DNA of 64,000 nucleotides from Oscillospiraceae bacterium (GCA_020025275.1 JAHHSI010000004.1:62001-126000); one strand, 5' to 3'; positions 24,844 to 32,830 are shown, counted from the first letter of the stretch. Translations and numbers: made by a program. The notes: generated from the letters alone by a model not told the origin.

Positions 24844-25989
24844 ATGGCGTTTGGATTTGAGACAGGACCTGAAAATGTGGTGAATATTAAAGTCGTCGGC
24901 GTAGGCGGCGGCGGCAACAATGTGGTGAACCGCATGGTTCGTTCCGGCGCAAAGGGCGTAGAATTTGTGGCGGTCAATACGGACAAGCAGGCATTGAATG
25001 CCTCCAGCGCCACCTATAAGATTCAGATCGGCGAGAAGCTGACCCATGGTAAGGGTGCCGGCTCCAATCCCGAGGTGGGCAAGAAGTCCGCCGAGGAGAG
25101 CCGCAGCCAGATTGCCAAGGCGATGGAAGATACGGACATGGTGTTCATTACCGCCGGTATGGGCGGCGGCACCGGTACGGGCGGTGCGCCCATCGTGGCA
25201 GAGATCGCCCGTGAAATGGGGATCCTGACGGTCGGCGTGGTGACCAAGCCCTTTGGCTTTGAGGGCCGCCGCCGTATGCAGCAGGCCGAGACCGGCATTG
25301 AGACACTGCGTGAGCGGGTGGACTCGCTGGTCATCATTCCTAACGAGCGGCTCAAGCACGCCACGGACCAGAAGATCACCTTTGCCAACGCCTTTGAAAT
25401 TGCCGATGATGTGCTGCGTCAGGCCGTGCAGAGTATTTCCGATCTGATCCGCGACACCGGCTTTATCAATCTGGACTTTGCCGATGTGTCCGCCATCATG
25501 AAGGACGCCGGCCTTGCCCACATGGGCGTGGGCCGTGCCGCCGGGAAGAACAAGGCCGAGGAGGCCGCCCGGATGGCGATTTCCAGCCCCCTGTTGGAGA
25601 CGTCCATCAATGGCGCACGTGGCGTGCTGATCAACGTGACCGGCTCCATGGACATCGGTCTGGAGGAAGTGGAGCAGGCGGCCACACTGGTGCAGCAGGC
25701 GGTACACCCCGATGCACTGACCATCTTCGGTGCGACCTTCGACGAGACGCTGGAAGACGAGATCCGTGTGACCGTCATCGCTACCGGTTTTACGGAGGAG
25801 AACAGCGAAGCACCCGTCGTGCAGGCTCCTGCGGCCGCACCGGCAGCTCCTGCGGCAGAGCCCACGCAGGCGGATCTTGCAAAGCAGCCGCTGGATGAGA
25901 TGACCGCCGCACAGATGGCGGAAGAGGCTGAGGCAGACCGTTCCTTCGAGGAGATCCTGAAGATCTTCAACCGTGGAGATCGTTTCTAA
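24844..25989 (+). CDS. ftsZ: Cell division GTPase FtsZ
   Basis: Tubulin-like GTPase forming the Z ring. 381 residues: GVGGGGNNVVNRM at the N terminus, the GTP-binding T3 loop GGGTGTG at residues 107-113, the T7 loop NLDFADVSAIM, a variable Ala/Pro-rich linker (about 320-350) and a short conserved tail around FEEILKIFNR. The tail is not the typical DIPxFLR-type peptide, which may reflect different tethering; ftsA is not in this window. The ATG at 24844 follows CAGGAGGA. Confidence 0.97.
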   Translation: MAFGFETGPENVVNIKVVGVGGGGNNVVNRMVRSGAKGVEFVAVNTDKQALNASSATYKIQIGEKLTHGKGAGSNPEVGKKSAEESRSQIAKAMEDTDMVFITAGMGGGTGTGGAPIVAEIAREMGILTVGVVTKPFGFEGRRRMQQAETGIETLRERVDSLVIIPNERLKHATDQKITFANAFEIADDVLRQAVQSISDLIRDTGFINLDFADVSAIMKDAGLAHMGVGRAAGKNKAEEAARMAISSPLLETSINGARGVLINVTGSMDIGLEEVEQAATLVQQAVHPDALTIFGATFDETLEDEIRVTVIATGFTEENSEAPVVQAPAAAPAAPAAEPTQADLAKQPLDEMTAAQMAEEAEADRSFEEILKIFNRGDRF

Positions 25990-26002
25990 ATCGACGACGT
26001 CA

Positions 26003-26035
26003 AGCACCGCAGAGATTTTCTCTGCGGTGCTTTTT
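26003..26035 (+). terminator. Rho-independent terminator after ftsZ
   Basis: 13-bp stem AGCACCGCAGAGA (26003-26015) with its complement 26019-26031, TTT loop, T-run. The rest of the 328-base gap 25990-26317 holds only the promoter at 26198 as far as I can see. Confidence 0.94.
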
Positions 26036-26197
26036 GTCATTGGGAGGAAGCGTGTGCCGAGCAAAGCGGCTCTGCGCCGGTCCCCCGCCATAGCCCGTAG
26101 CAAAGCGGCATATTGCACAATAAAAAAGGAAAAAATTGGATAAATGGGAGAATTGCCGCCCTTGGCCCCGGAACGAGTTGAAAACAGCTTGTAGACC

Positions 26198-26226
26198 TTG
26201 CTTTAACAGAAGAAAGACGGTAAAAT
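26198..26226 (+). promoter_or_regulatory. Sigma-A promoter for the DUF4091 gene
   Basis: TTGCTT (26198-26203), 17-base spacer, TAAAAT (26221-26226), about 90 bases before the ATG at 26318. Confidence 0.65.
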
Positions 26227-26317
26227 AAGAAATGATTTTGCCGTGGGGACAGATGTCTGTTTCTCTGTTCCCATGTGACCAGGCAGCCGTCGGCGGCTGC
26301 GAAAGGAGAAAACAGCG

Positions 26318-27994
26318 ATGGAATATGAAGTACGCTTAATCAGCTCGATGGAAAAGATCCTGCCCCATGGTGGACCGCTTCCGGTTCGTCCGCTGGAACG
26401 GATCACCGGTTTCCGAGGGCAGAGTGTGTTTTTTCAAATCGCCTATTGCTTCCGTGGGGAATATTTCCTGAATCAGACATTGGCACAGGCCCCCCGGAAT
26501 CCGGTGGCTGACGTGACGGTGACGGGGGACTTTGAGGGCGAGATTTCCCTGCGACGGGTGGATGTGGTCCCGGTGCTGCGCCCCTGCGAGGACGACCACG
26601 ACGATGAGTTTATCAGTGATCGTCCTGGCCTCTATCCCGATGTGCTGATGCCGTTTGACGGCAGAGTGCAGATCATCCGCAACCAGTGGCGCAGTCTCTG
26701 GGTGGAGTGTGTGATCCCTAAGGATGCCCGTGGCGGCGACCGAAGGCTGGAGGTGCGCTTCACTGCGCCGGACGGAACGGTTCTGGCCAGCCGGATTTTG
26801 CAGCTTCATGTGGTTGCGGCGGAACTCCCTCCCCAGCGGCTCATTCATACGGAGTGGTTCCATGCCGACTGCCTGGCGGACTATTACCACTGCCCTGTGT
26901 TTTCGGAGCGCCACTGGGCAGTGATGGAGAACTTCCTGCGCAAGGCCTGCCAGCGTGGCTGCAACATGATCTATACGCCTATTTTCACCCCGGCACTGGA
27001 TACGCTCATCGGTGGCGAGCGCACCACGGTGCAGCTGGTAGCCGTGGAGAAAGAGGGGGAGACTTACCGCTTTGACTTCACCAACTTCCACCGCTGGGTA
27101 GAGATGTGCCGGCGCATTGGCTTTACGTATTTTGAAATGGCCCATCTGTTCAGCCAGTGGGGGGCAATCTATCCGCCTAAGGTGGTGGCCCGGGTGGCCG
27201 GAGAGGAAAAGCGCATCTTCGGCTGGGATACGCCGCTGAGCGACGGGACCTACCCCGCCTTCCTGCGGCAGTTCCTGCCCCGTCTGATGGAGGAGCTGCG
27301 CCGCGCGGGAATTGCGGAGTGCACCTATTTCCACGTGTCCGATGAACCCACTCCGCAGAATGCCGATACCTATAAGGCGGCGGTGGATCTGGTGACGCCC
27401 TATCTGGACGGCGCCCCTATCATTGACGCTCTGGGGGACGTGTCCTTCTACCGCAGCGGTGTGGTCAAAAAGCCCATCGCCGGCACCGACACCATCCACG
27501 ACTTTCTGGAGGCCGGCATGGAGCACGGCTGGGCCTATTACTGCGTGTCCCAGTGCTCCAAGGTGAGCAATCGTTTTCTGGCGCAGCCCGGCTGCCGGAC
27601 CCGTATTCTGGGGGTACAGCTCTACAAATACGGCATGGAGGGCTTTCTTCACTGGGGCTATAACTTCTATAACTGCCAGTACTCCCTCCACCCCATCGAT
27701 CCCTTCCGGGTCAATGACGCCGAGGATACCTTCCCGGCCGGAGACCCCTTTATCGTCTATCCCGGCGCAGATGGACAGCCGGTGGAGTCCATGCGCCTGC
27801 CGTTGATGGCGGATGCCATGTACGACATCCGGCTGCTGGAACTGTTGGAGAGTTTGGCCGGACGTGCGTTTGTGATGGATCTGGTTGAAAAGCACGGACA
27901 GCTGAAGATCCGCTTCGACGAGTATCCCCACGATCCGGATTATCTGCGGGATCTGTGGGAGATGGCGGCTGCGGAAGTGGAAAAGCGGCTGTAA
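26318..27994 (+). CDS. DUF4091 domain protein, GH123-like glycoside hydrolase
   Basis: 558-residue cytoplasmic protein (no signal peptide). Residues about 20-170 form a beta-rich N-terminal domain; residues about 190-530 match the DUF4091 / GH123-type catalytic barrel, with YFHVSDEPTPQNADTY carrying the adjacent Asp-Glu expected of a substrate-assisted beta-N-acetylgalactosaminidase-like site, followed by LHWGYNFYNCQYS near the end. Known GH123 enzymes act on beta-GalNAc, but most DUF4091 proteins are uncharacterised, so the substrate is inferred. It starts after AAAGGAG and is followed by an oxidoreductase gene after 277 bases. Confidence 0.72.
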   Translation: MEYEVRLISSMEKILPHGGPLPVRPLERITGFRGQSVFFQIAYCFRGEYFLNQTLAQAPRNPVADVTVTGDFEGEISLRRVDVVPVLRPCEDDHDDEFISDRPGLYPDVLMPFDGRVQIIRNQWRSLWVECVIPKDARGGDRRLEVRFTAPDGTVLASRILQLHVVAAELPPQRLIHTEWFHADCLADYYHCPVFSERHWAVMENFLRKACQRGCNMIYTPIFTPALDTLIGGERTTVQLVAVEKEGETYRFDFTNFHRWVEMCRRIGFTYFEMAHLFSQWGAIYPPKVVARVAGEEKRIFGWDTPLSDGTYPAFLRQFLPRLMEELRRAGIAECTYFHVSDEPTPQNADTYKAAVDLVTPYLDGAPIIDALGDVSFYRSGVVKKPIAGTDTIHDFLEAGMEHGWAYYCVSQCSKVSNRFLAQPGCRTRILGVQLYKYGMEGFLHWGYNFYNCQYSLHPIDPFRVNDAEDTFPAGDPFIVYPGADGQPVESMRLPLMADAMYDIRLLELLESLAGRAFVMDLVEKHGQLKIRFDEYPHDPDYLRDLWEMAAAEVEKRL

Positions 27995-28271
27995 GCGCGG
28001 CGGGCATTGTCGGTGCAGAGCGGGCGGACCGGCAGAGCGGAAACCGGCGGATCCTCCGCCAAGGCCGCCTGCCCCAAAGAGGGAAAAAGTCACCATGGAA
28101 AAGAGCCGGTGTACTGTCCGCCTGTGCGGCAGCAAGAGCGGCCTGCGCTGACTGGACAAGATCCTGCCCGGCAGCGCTTAAAGACAGCGAGACCGTTGTC
28201 CGGGGCGGCAAAGCGCCCCGGTACGGATCATTTCGGAATAGAACAGGAACAAACATTGCAGAAGGAGAGAA

Positions 28272-29549
28272 ATGAAAATGGTAACAGCAATTCTTGTCGG
28301 TGCCGGACAGCGCGGCTATGAGGTGTATGGCGCCTGTGCACTGCGCCATGGGGAAGAGGTCAAGTTTGTGGCCGTGGCTGAGCCGGATGCGGAACGCCGC
28401 CAGCGGTTTGCCCGCGACCATCAGATTCCGGCGGAGCGTGTTTTTGAGAGCTGGCAGGAGATCCTGACCCAGCCCAAGCTGGCGGATGCCGCGGTGATCT
28501 GCACGCAGGATCAGATGCATACGGAGCCGACGCTGGCGGCTTTGAAGGCAGGCTATCACGTTCTGTTGGAAAAGCCCATGTCCCCCGATGCCGGCGAATG
28601 TATCGCCATGGGCAAGCTGGCCGAGGAGTATCAGCGGATTTTCAGCATCTGCCATGTGCTGCGCTACTCGGCCTTCTTCTCCACCATCAAGAACATCATC
28701 GACAGCGGCCGCATCGGCGAAGTGATCAACATCAAGCACGCCGAGGACGTGGGTTACTGGCATCAGGCCCACAGCTTTGTCCGCGGCAACTGGCGCAATT
28801 CCGATGAGACCAGCCCCATGATCCTGCAGAAGTGCTGCCACGATATGGACATCATCCTGTGGCTGATGAATAAGTCCTGCACCAAGATCAGCTCCATGGG
28901 CAGTCTGCAGTATTTCAAGGCGGAGAACGCCCCGGAGGGCTCGGCCATGCGCTGCACGGACGACTGCAAGGTCAAAGACACCTGTCCTTTCAACGCCGAG
29001 CACTTTTATCTGGGCGACAAGACCGATTGGCCTGTGTCTGTGATTAGTGCCGACACCTCATTGGAGGCTCGCCGCCATGCACTGGAGACCGGCCCCTATG
29101 GCCGCTGCGTGTTCCACTGCGATAACAACGTGGTGGACCATCAGGTGACCAACATGGAGTTCGAGGGCGGGGCCACGGCGTCCCTGACCATGTGCGCCTT
29201 TACGCCGGATCCGGCTCGTTCCATTGAGGTCATGGGCACCAAGGGCTGTATTCATGCCGATATGCACAAGTTCGGCAGAGACGCCAGCCATAACGAGATC
29301 TTTGTGTTCGACTATCTGACCCGAAATCTGGAGACGATTGAGGTAGATGACGGCGGCGTCAATACCGGCCATGAGGGGGCAGATGAGCAGCTGATCATGG
29401 GCTTTGTGAAGGAAGTGGCGGCCCATAATGCGCAGGGGCGCACCTCGGCCTCCCGTTCCGTGGAGAGCCATCTCATGAGCCTTGCGGCGGAGAAAGCCCG
29501 TGTGGAAAACCGTATCGTCGATATGGCGGAAATGTGGGCCATGGGCTGA
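28272..29549 (+). CDS. Gfo/Idh/MocA-family NAD(P)-dependent oxidoreductase
   Basis: 425-residue sugar or cyclitol dehydrogenase-like enzyme. N-terminal Rossmann fold with ILVGAGQRGYEVYG, then the EKPMSPDAGEC motif holding the catalytic-site Lys, and a C-terminal alpha/beta domain. A Cys-rich insert (CTDDCKVKDTCPF) lies near residues 233-245. A GAAGGAGAG site precedes the ATG. The pairing with a glycosidase-like gene upstream suggests the oxidoreductase processes a released sugar; some members of this superfamily (GH109) are themselves NAD-dependent glycosidases. The substrate is not known. Confidence 0.8.
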   Translation: MKMVTAILVGAGQRGYEVYGACALRHGEEVKFVAVAEPDAERRQRFARDHQIPAERVFESWQEILTQPKLADAAVICTQDQMHTEPTLAALKAGYHVLLEKPMSPDAGECIAMGKLAEEYQRIFSICHVLRYSAFFSTIKNIIDSGRIGEVINIKHAEDVGYWHQAHSFVRGNWRNSDETSPMILQKCCHDMDIILWLMNKSCTKISSMGSLQYFKAENAPEGSAMRCTDDCKVKDTCPFNAEHFYLGDKTDWPVSVISADTSLEARRHALETGPYGRCVFHCDNNVVDHQVTNMEFEGGATASLTMCAFTPDPARSIEVMGTKGCIHADMHKFGRDASHNEIFVFDYLTRNLETIEVDDGGVNTGHEGADEQLIMGFVKEVAAHNAQGRTSASRSVESHLMSLAAEKARVENRIVDMAEMWAMG

Positions 29550-29568
29550 AAGCAAACGAAAACATGGT

Positions 29569-29606
29569 AAAAAATCCCACCGATGATTTCATCGGTGGGA
29601 TTTTTT
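29569..29606 (+). terminator. Rho-independent terminator
   Basis: AATCCCACCGATG pairs with CATCGGTGGGATT around an ATTT loop; A-run before and six Ts after (29601-29606), so it could act on both strands. Confidence 0.94.
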
Positions 29607-29808
29607 GAAGACGGATGCGGCATCGATGGGAAATCTCTTAGCGGCCGGATCGGAGCAGGATCGCTTCCACCAGTACCGGATGCTGTGGAAAAAGTGAAAA
29701 TCATTGGTATTTTGTGGTTAAATTCTCTTTTTTTGTGGCAAGTAAAGCGGAGAAATATGCACAAAGTAATTCTGTCGTCGACGGCACATTTGAATAAGGG
29801 GTGATTGA

Positions 29809-30840
29809 ATGCATGAAATGCGCAAAAAGAAGGTCCGGCGCGGATGGAGTGCGTTTCTGGCTGCTCTATTGTGCATCAGCCTCAGCTGTGTGCCGGCAGG
29901 GGCACAGGAGGATGAACGAACCTTGATCCCCTTGGGACAGACGGTGGGCATCAAGCTCTTTTCGGATGGTGTGCTGGTGGTGTCCACCTCGGAGCTGGAA
30001 AATAACGGCACCGCTGTTTCTCCGGCAAAGGACTGCGGCTTGAAGGAAGGGGACCTTATTCTCCGGATCAACGATGAAAAAGTGCAGTCAACCGAGCATG
30101 TGCAGGAGATTTTGCAGGGGAACGGGGAGGCGCCGTTAGCGCTGCAGGTGCGGCGGGGCAGCAAGACGATGGATACGTCTTTGACACCGGTGCGCTGTGA
30201 GGACGACGTGTACCGCATGGGCGCCTGGATCCGGGATAGCATGGCCGGTATCGGCACCATGACCTACTATGACCCGGTTCGGGGCACCTATGGCGCACTG
30301 GGCCACGGAATTACGGATGTGGATACGGCCAAACTGATGCCTCTGGCCTCCGGTTCCATTATGGAGACGTCGGTGCAGGCGGTGAAAAAGGGGGAGAAAG
30401 GCAATCCCGGCGAGCTGAAGGGTGATTTTTCCGTGCAGCGGGATGTGGGAACGCTGCAGGCCAACACCGCCGAGGGCATTTTCGGCGCAGTAGGGGATGA
30501 GTCATTCCTCTGCTGCGGGGAAGCGCTGCCGGTGGCCCATCGTGATCAGATCCACACCGGACCGGCCACCATCCGCTCCACCATCGCCGGGGACACGGTG
30601 GAGGAGTATACGGTGGAGATCGAGCATATTTATCCTGAGCACCAGACCACCCGCAACATGATGGTGCGCATCACCGATCCCCAGCTGCTGGAGACCACCG
30701 GCGGCATCGTGCAGGGAATGAGCGGCAGTCCCATCCTTCAGGATGGGAAACTGGTGGGTGCCGTGACCCATGTGCTGGTCAATGACCCCACCAAGGGCTA
30801 CGGAATTTTCATTGAAAATATGCTGGGTGCGGAGGCGTAG
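29809..30840 (+). CDS. spoIVB: SpoIVB sporulation signalling serine protease
   Basis: 343-residue S55-family peptidase made in the forespore and secreted across the inner forespore membrane, where it triggers pro-sigma-K processing. N-terminal signal anchor (AFLAALLCISLSCVPAGA), a PDZ domain (about residues 50-120, with GLKEGDLILRINDEKVQST) and the peptidase domain with His166 in GHGITD, Asp290 and Ser305 in GMSGSP. In most Clostridia and Bacilli spo0A is the next gene; here it is not. The last 41 codons and terminator are repeated in diverged form at 31428-31591. Confidence 0.93.
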   Translation: MHEMRKKKVRRGWSAFLAALLCISLSCVPAGAQEDERTLIPLGQTVGIKLFSDGVLVVSTSELENNGTAVSPAKDCGLKEGDLILRINDEKVQSTEHVQEILQGNGEAPLALQVRRGSKTMDTSLTPVRCEDDVYRMGAWIRDSMAGIGTMTYYDPVRGTYGALGHGITDVDTAKLMPLASGSIMETSVQAVKKGEKGNPGELKGDFSVQRDVGTLQANTAEGIFGAVGDESFLCCGEALPVAHRDQIHTGPATIRSTIAGDTVEEYTVEIEHIYPEHQTTRNMMVRITDPQLLETTGGIVQGMSGSPILQDGKLVGAVTHVLVNDPTKGYGIFIENMLGAEA

Positions 30841-30882
30841 CGGTAAAAAATTTGCGGCAGAGGGATTTCCCTCTGCCGCTTT
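30718..30882 (+). repeat. Left copy of the duplicated spoIVB tail and terminator
   Basis: The codons from the active-site Met-Ser to the stop of spoIVB, plus the following hairpin. Its counterpart is at 31428-31591. Over the coding part I count about 11 differences in 123 bases; apart from the first two codons they are mostly synonymous. The longest identical runs are 25 to 29 bases. Confidence 0.88.
30854..30882 (+). terminator. Terminator after spoIVB (first copy)
   Basis: 12-bp stem GCGGCAGAGGGA (30854-30865) with TCCCTCTGCCGC (30868-30879), then TTT and a T-rich stretch. Confidence 0.85.
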
Positions 30883-30892
30883 ACCTATTTTA

Positions 30893-30901
30893 TGCTATAA
30901 T
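30893..30901 (+). promoter_or_regulatory. Extended -10 promoter for the nuclease-like gene
   Basis: TGCTATAAT at 30893-30901 (TGN before a perfect TATAAT), starting about ten bases after the spoIVB terminator. The gene has an AAGGAG site before its ATG. Confidence 0.55.
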
Positions 30902-30939
30902 AATAAAAAACTTGTAAAAATTGGTCAAGGAGAAAACCA

Positions 30940-31377
30940 ATGAGCAATTCAGACAATCCAAGGAATGGGGCCCTGTTTCAGAGACAAGTAAGAGAATGGT
31001 TTGAAAAACAATATGGAGGAGACTTTCAACTTGAAGTAAAGATACCAATAGGAAAGCCGGCAAAAGATCATAAATTCGATATCGTAAATCTAGATAAGAA
31101 AATCGCTGTCGAATGCAAAAGATATACCTGGACTGAATCAGGCAATGTACCAAGTGCAAAGATGGGTTTCGCAAACGAGGCGGCATTTTATCTCTCGTTT
31201 TTGCCGGAAACTTATGAAAAATACATAGTTATGTTATACTCTTTCCATGAAAAGAGAAAAGAGAGCCTCGCTGAGTACTATTGCAGGACGAATCGGCATT
31301 TAATTGGAAATATCAAAGTTGCAGAGTATAATCCGGAAAAGGATGAACTGCACATTATCAGCACAGGTCTCAAATAG
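30940..31377 (+). CDS. Small PD-(D/E)XK nuclease-like protein
   Basis: A 145-residue soluble protein encoded in AT-rich DNA unlike its neighbours. It has a likely restriction-endonuclease core: an early helix with LFQRQVREWFEKQYGG, then HKFDIVNLDKKIAVECKRYTW, which supplies an Asp and an E-x-K pair (ECK) on adjacent strands as in PD-(D/E)XK enzymes. No methylase, helicase or toxin partner is adjacent. It lies between the two copies of the spoIVB tail, so it was probably brought in with the second copy. A defence or DNA-repair nuclease is plausible; a non-catalytic relative is possible. I do not recognise the exact family. Confidence 0.55.
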   Translation: MSNSDNPRNGALFQRQVREWFEKQYGGDFQLEVKIPIGKPAKDHKFDIVNLDKKIAVECKRYTWTESGNVPSAKMGFANEAAFYLSFLPETYEKYIVMLYSFHEKRKESLAEYYCRTNRHLIGNIKVAEYNPEKDELHIISTGLK

Positions 31378-31427
31378 AAGAAATACGGAACATTCGATGA
31401 TTATGTTGCGCCTCATCGCAATCACCC

Positions 31428-31550
31428 GTGTCCGGCAGCCCCATCATTCAGGATGGGAAACTGGTGGGTGCTGTAACCCATGTTCTGGTCAATGATCCCA
31501 CCAAGGGCTACGGAATTTTCATTGAGAATATGCTTGGCGCGGAGGCGTAG
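31428..31550 (+). pseudogene. Second, diverged 3' end of spoIVB (41 codons)
   Basis: In frame this reads V-SGSP-IIQDGKLVG and on to the FIENMLGAEA stop, matching the intact spoIVB end with Val for Met at the first position and Ile for Leu before Gln. The active-site serine is TCC here and AGC in the intact gene, a two-base change. It has no start or upstream part of its own, so it is a remnant, not a functional gene. The divergence suggests the tail came from another lineage. Confidence 0.88.
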
Positions 31551-31555
31551 CGGCA

Positions 31556-31591
31556 AAACAGCGGCAGAGGAATTTCCCTCTGCCGCTGTTT
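31556..31591 (+). terminator. Terminator of the duplicated spoIVB tail
   Basis: 15-bp stem AAACAGCGGCAGAGG (31556-31570) with its complement 31577-31591, ending TTT. Homologous to the hairpin after intact spoIVB; now positioned to end the nuclease transcript. Confidence 0.85.
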
Positions 31592-31625
31592 CGTTTGACT
31601 GCACGTTTCCTGTACACGAGCATAA

Positions 31626-31649
31626 GATTGCAAAGAAAACTTTGCAATC
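31626..31649 (+). repeat. Perfect inverted repeat upstream of the DUF6442 promoter
   Basis: GATTGCAAAG (31626-31635), AAAA, CTTTGCAATC (31640-31649). It ends five bases before the -35 box at 31654 and could be a regulator site or a hairpin. Confidence 0.6.
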
Positions 31650-31653
31650 AGTA

Positions 31654-31682
31654 TTGACAAGTAAACTTGGCTATGCTATGAT
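31654..31682 (+). promoter_or_regulatory. Strong sigma-A promoter of the DUF6442-XRE operon
   Basis: Consensus TTGACA (31654-31659), 17-base spacer, TATGAT (31677-31682). Confidence 0.82.
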
Positions 31683-31703
31683 GCAAATACCAAGTTTACT
31701 TGG
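31658..31703 (+). promoter_or_regulatory. Twin palindromic operators flanking the promoter
   Basis: CAAGTAAACTTGG at 31658-31670 overlaps the -35 box and spacer; CCAAGTTTACTTGG at 31690-31703 covers the expected start point. Each is a near-perfect palindrome and the two are related by inversion. This is the layout of a repressor that blocks its own promoter; the XRE gene at 32524 is the obvious candidate. Confidence 0.7.
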
Positions 31704-31726
31704 CACAACGGAAAGGGGGATGCCAT

Positions 31727-32059
31727 ATGAATAAAAAGGAAATCCTAGCTAAAGCGCAAAAGGAAGGGCAAGCAGGCATCGATGAAGGAACGAAACACAG
31801 CAAAAACCAAGCGCTGCTGTATGGCCGCATTGGCGTAGATGCCGTTTTTTGTGTCATCGCACTCACAGGTCTGTTTACATCCACGCCAATTCCCACCGAG
31901 GCGTATGCGATGTTTTTTGCAGGTCTGTGCGGAGATCTGTATGCGCAGTGGCGTAACGAAGGAAAACCGATCTACTTGATTCTTGCGATGATAAGTCTTG
32001 TGGCTATTGTGGTAAATCTGGCGTTAACAGTTTGCAGAATGGTCGGCCTTGCGTGGTAA
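31727..32059 (+). CDS. DUF6442-type small membrane protein (first copy)
   Basis: 110 residues: a charged N-terminal segment MNKKEILAKAQKEGQAGID with EGTKHSKNQ following, then three hydrophobic segments (GVDAVFCVIALTGLF, AYAMFFAGLCGDLYA, LILAMISLVAIVVNLALTVC). The ATG at 31727 follows AAAGGGGG. Such proteins commonly occur next to short XRE regulators in Firmicutes; their role is unknown. A related but diverged gene follows at 32193. Confidence 0.65.
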   Translation: MNKKEILAKAQKEGQAGIDEGTKHSKNQALLYGRIGVDAVFCVIALTGLFTSTPIPTEAYAMFFAGLCGDLYAQWRNEGKPIYLILAMISLVAIVVNLALTVCRMVGLAW

Positions 32060-32192
32060 AGGAAGCCGAGAGCAATGGCGTTTTCATTCTAAAAACAACT
32101 GGAAAGACGTCAGAAACAGAAAGAAACCGCATAAAAATTCAATACACCTATTCGCATCGTACTTAGTGATGACGTTGACAAGGAGACTTCCC

Positions 32193-32510
32193 ATGAACAA
32201 AGAAGAAATTTTGAAAAAAGCCCAAAGTAAGAAGCGGAACAGTCTGGATGAAATGGAAATGGATATCCTGTTAAGAGGCAATCATGTCGGTTTGCTTGTA
32301 GGCTTACTTGCGTGTCTGATCGTAATGGCAATGAATATTTACTTTGATCAGCCATATCAGGATATATATGCGATCTATTGCTCTATCGTTTGTGCACAAT
32401 ATGTCTATCGGTGGATTCGCCAAAGAGAAAAAACACCGCTTTTCTGCGCCGTGTTGTGGGGGTTTACCTCGATACTTCTTTTTGTTGTATACTTTATGAA
32501 AATTGTATAA
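32193..32510 (+). CDS. DUF6442-type small membrane protein (second copy)
   Basis: 105 residues with the same plan as the gene at 31727: MNKEEILKKAQSKKRNSLDE (compare MNKKEILAKAQKEGQAGIDE), a linker MEMDILLRGN and three membrane segments. An AAGGAG site lies just before the ATG at 32193. The two proteins are clearly paralogous at the N terminus and diverged in the membrane part, suggesting a heteromeric pair or independent acquisition. Confidence 0.65.
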   Translation: MNKEEILKKAQSKKRNSLDEMEMDILLRGNHVGLLVGLLACLIVMAMNIYFDQPYQDIYAIYCSIVCAQYVYRWIRQREKTPLFCAVLWGFTSILLFVVYFMKIV

Positions 32511-32523
32511 GGATCGTGGAATC

Positions 32524-32736
32524 ATGGATGACGCTTTAATTCTAAAAAACAACCTAAAAGAAGCCAGAAGCGAAAAGAAGCTGTCTCAGGCGGCACTGGC
32601 AGAAATGGTTGGTGTATCAAGAAATACGATCAGTTCGATTGAAACAGGACAGTTTCATCCCACGGCGAAATTAGCACTGCTCTTGTGCATTGCACTGGAC
32701 AAAAAATTCGAGGAGCTGTTCTATTTTGACGAATGA
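32524..32736 (+). CDS. XRE-family transcriptional regulator (short)
   Basis: 70-residue Cro/CI-type helix-turn-helix protein with only the DNA-binding domain: NLKEARSEKKLSQAALAEMVGVSRNTISSIETGQ (region near residues 9-42), then the usual tail ALDKKFEELFYFDE. It starts 13 bases after the second membrane gene and is likely cotranscribed. It probably represses the operon through the palindromes at 31658-31703; this is inference from position. Confidence 0.88.
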   Translation: MDDALILKNNLKEARSEKKLSQAALAEMVGVSRNTISSIETGQFHPTAKLALLLCIALDKKFEELFYFDE

Positions 32737-32830
32737 GCATGGGACTTGGTCGTTTCGGCACGCTCCTTTGCTGTCCGTACAGGCAGGGCCCCGTGTCCGG
32801 CTGTCCTCACAAAGGCCCGGAGCGGAACTG

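Noticed and set aside
27995..28271. Small open frames between the DUF4091 and oxidoreductase genes
   Set aside because: No ribosome site, no motif; one overlaps the start of the oxidoreductase. The stretch appears non-coding.
31200..32750. Transposon or prophage remnant in the AT-rich island
   Set aside because: No transposase, integrase or terminal repeats typical of insertion sequences were found; only the spoIVB tail repeat flanks part of it.
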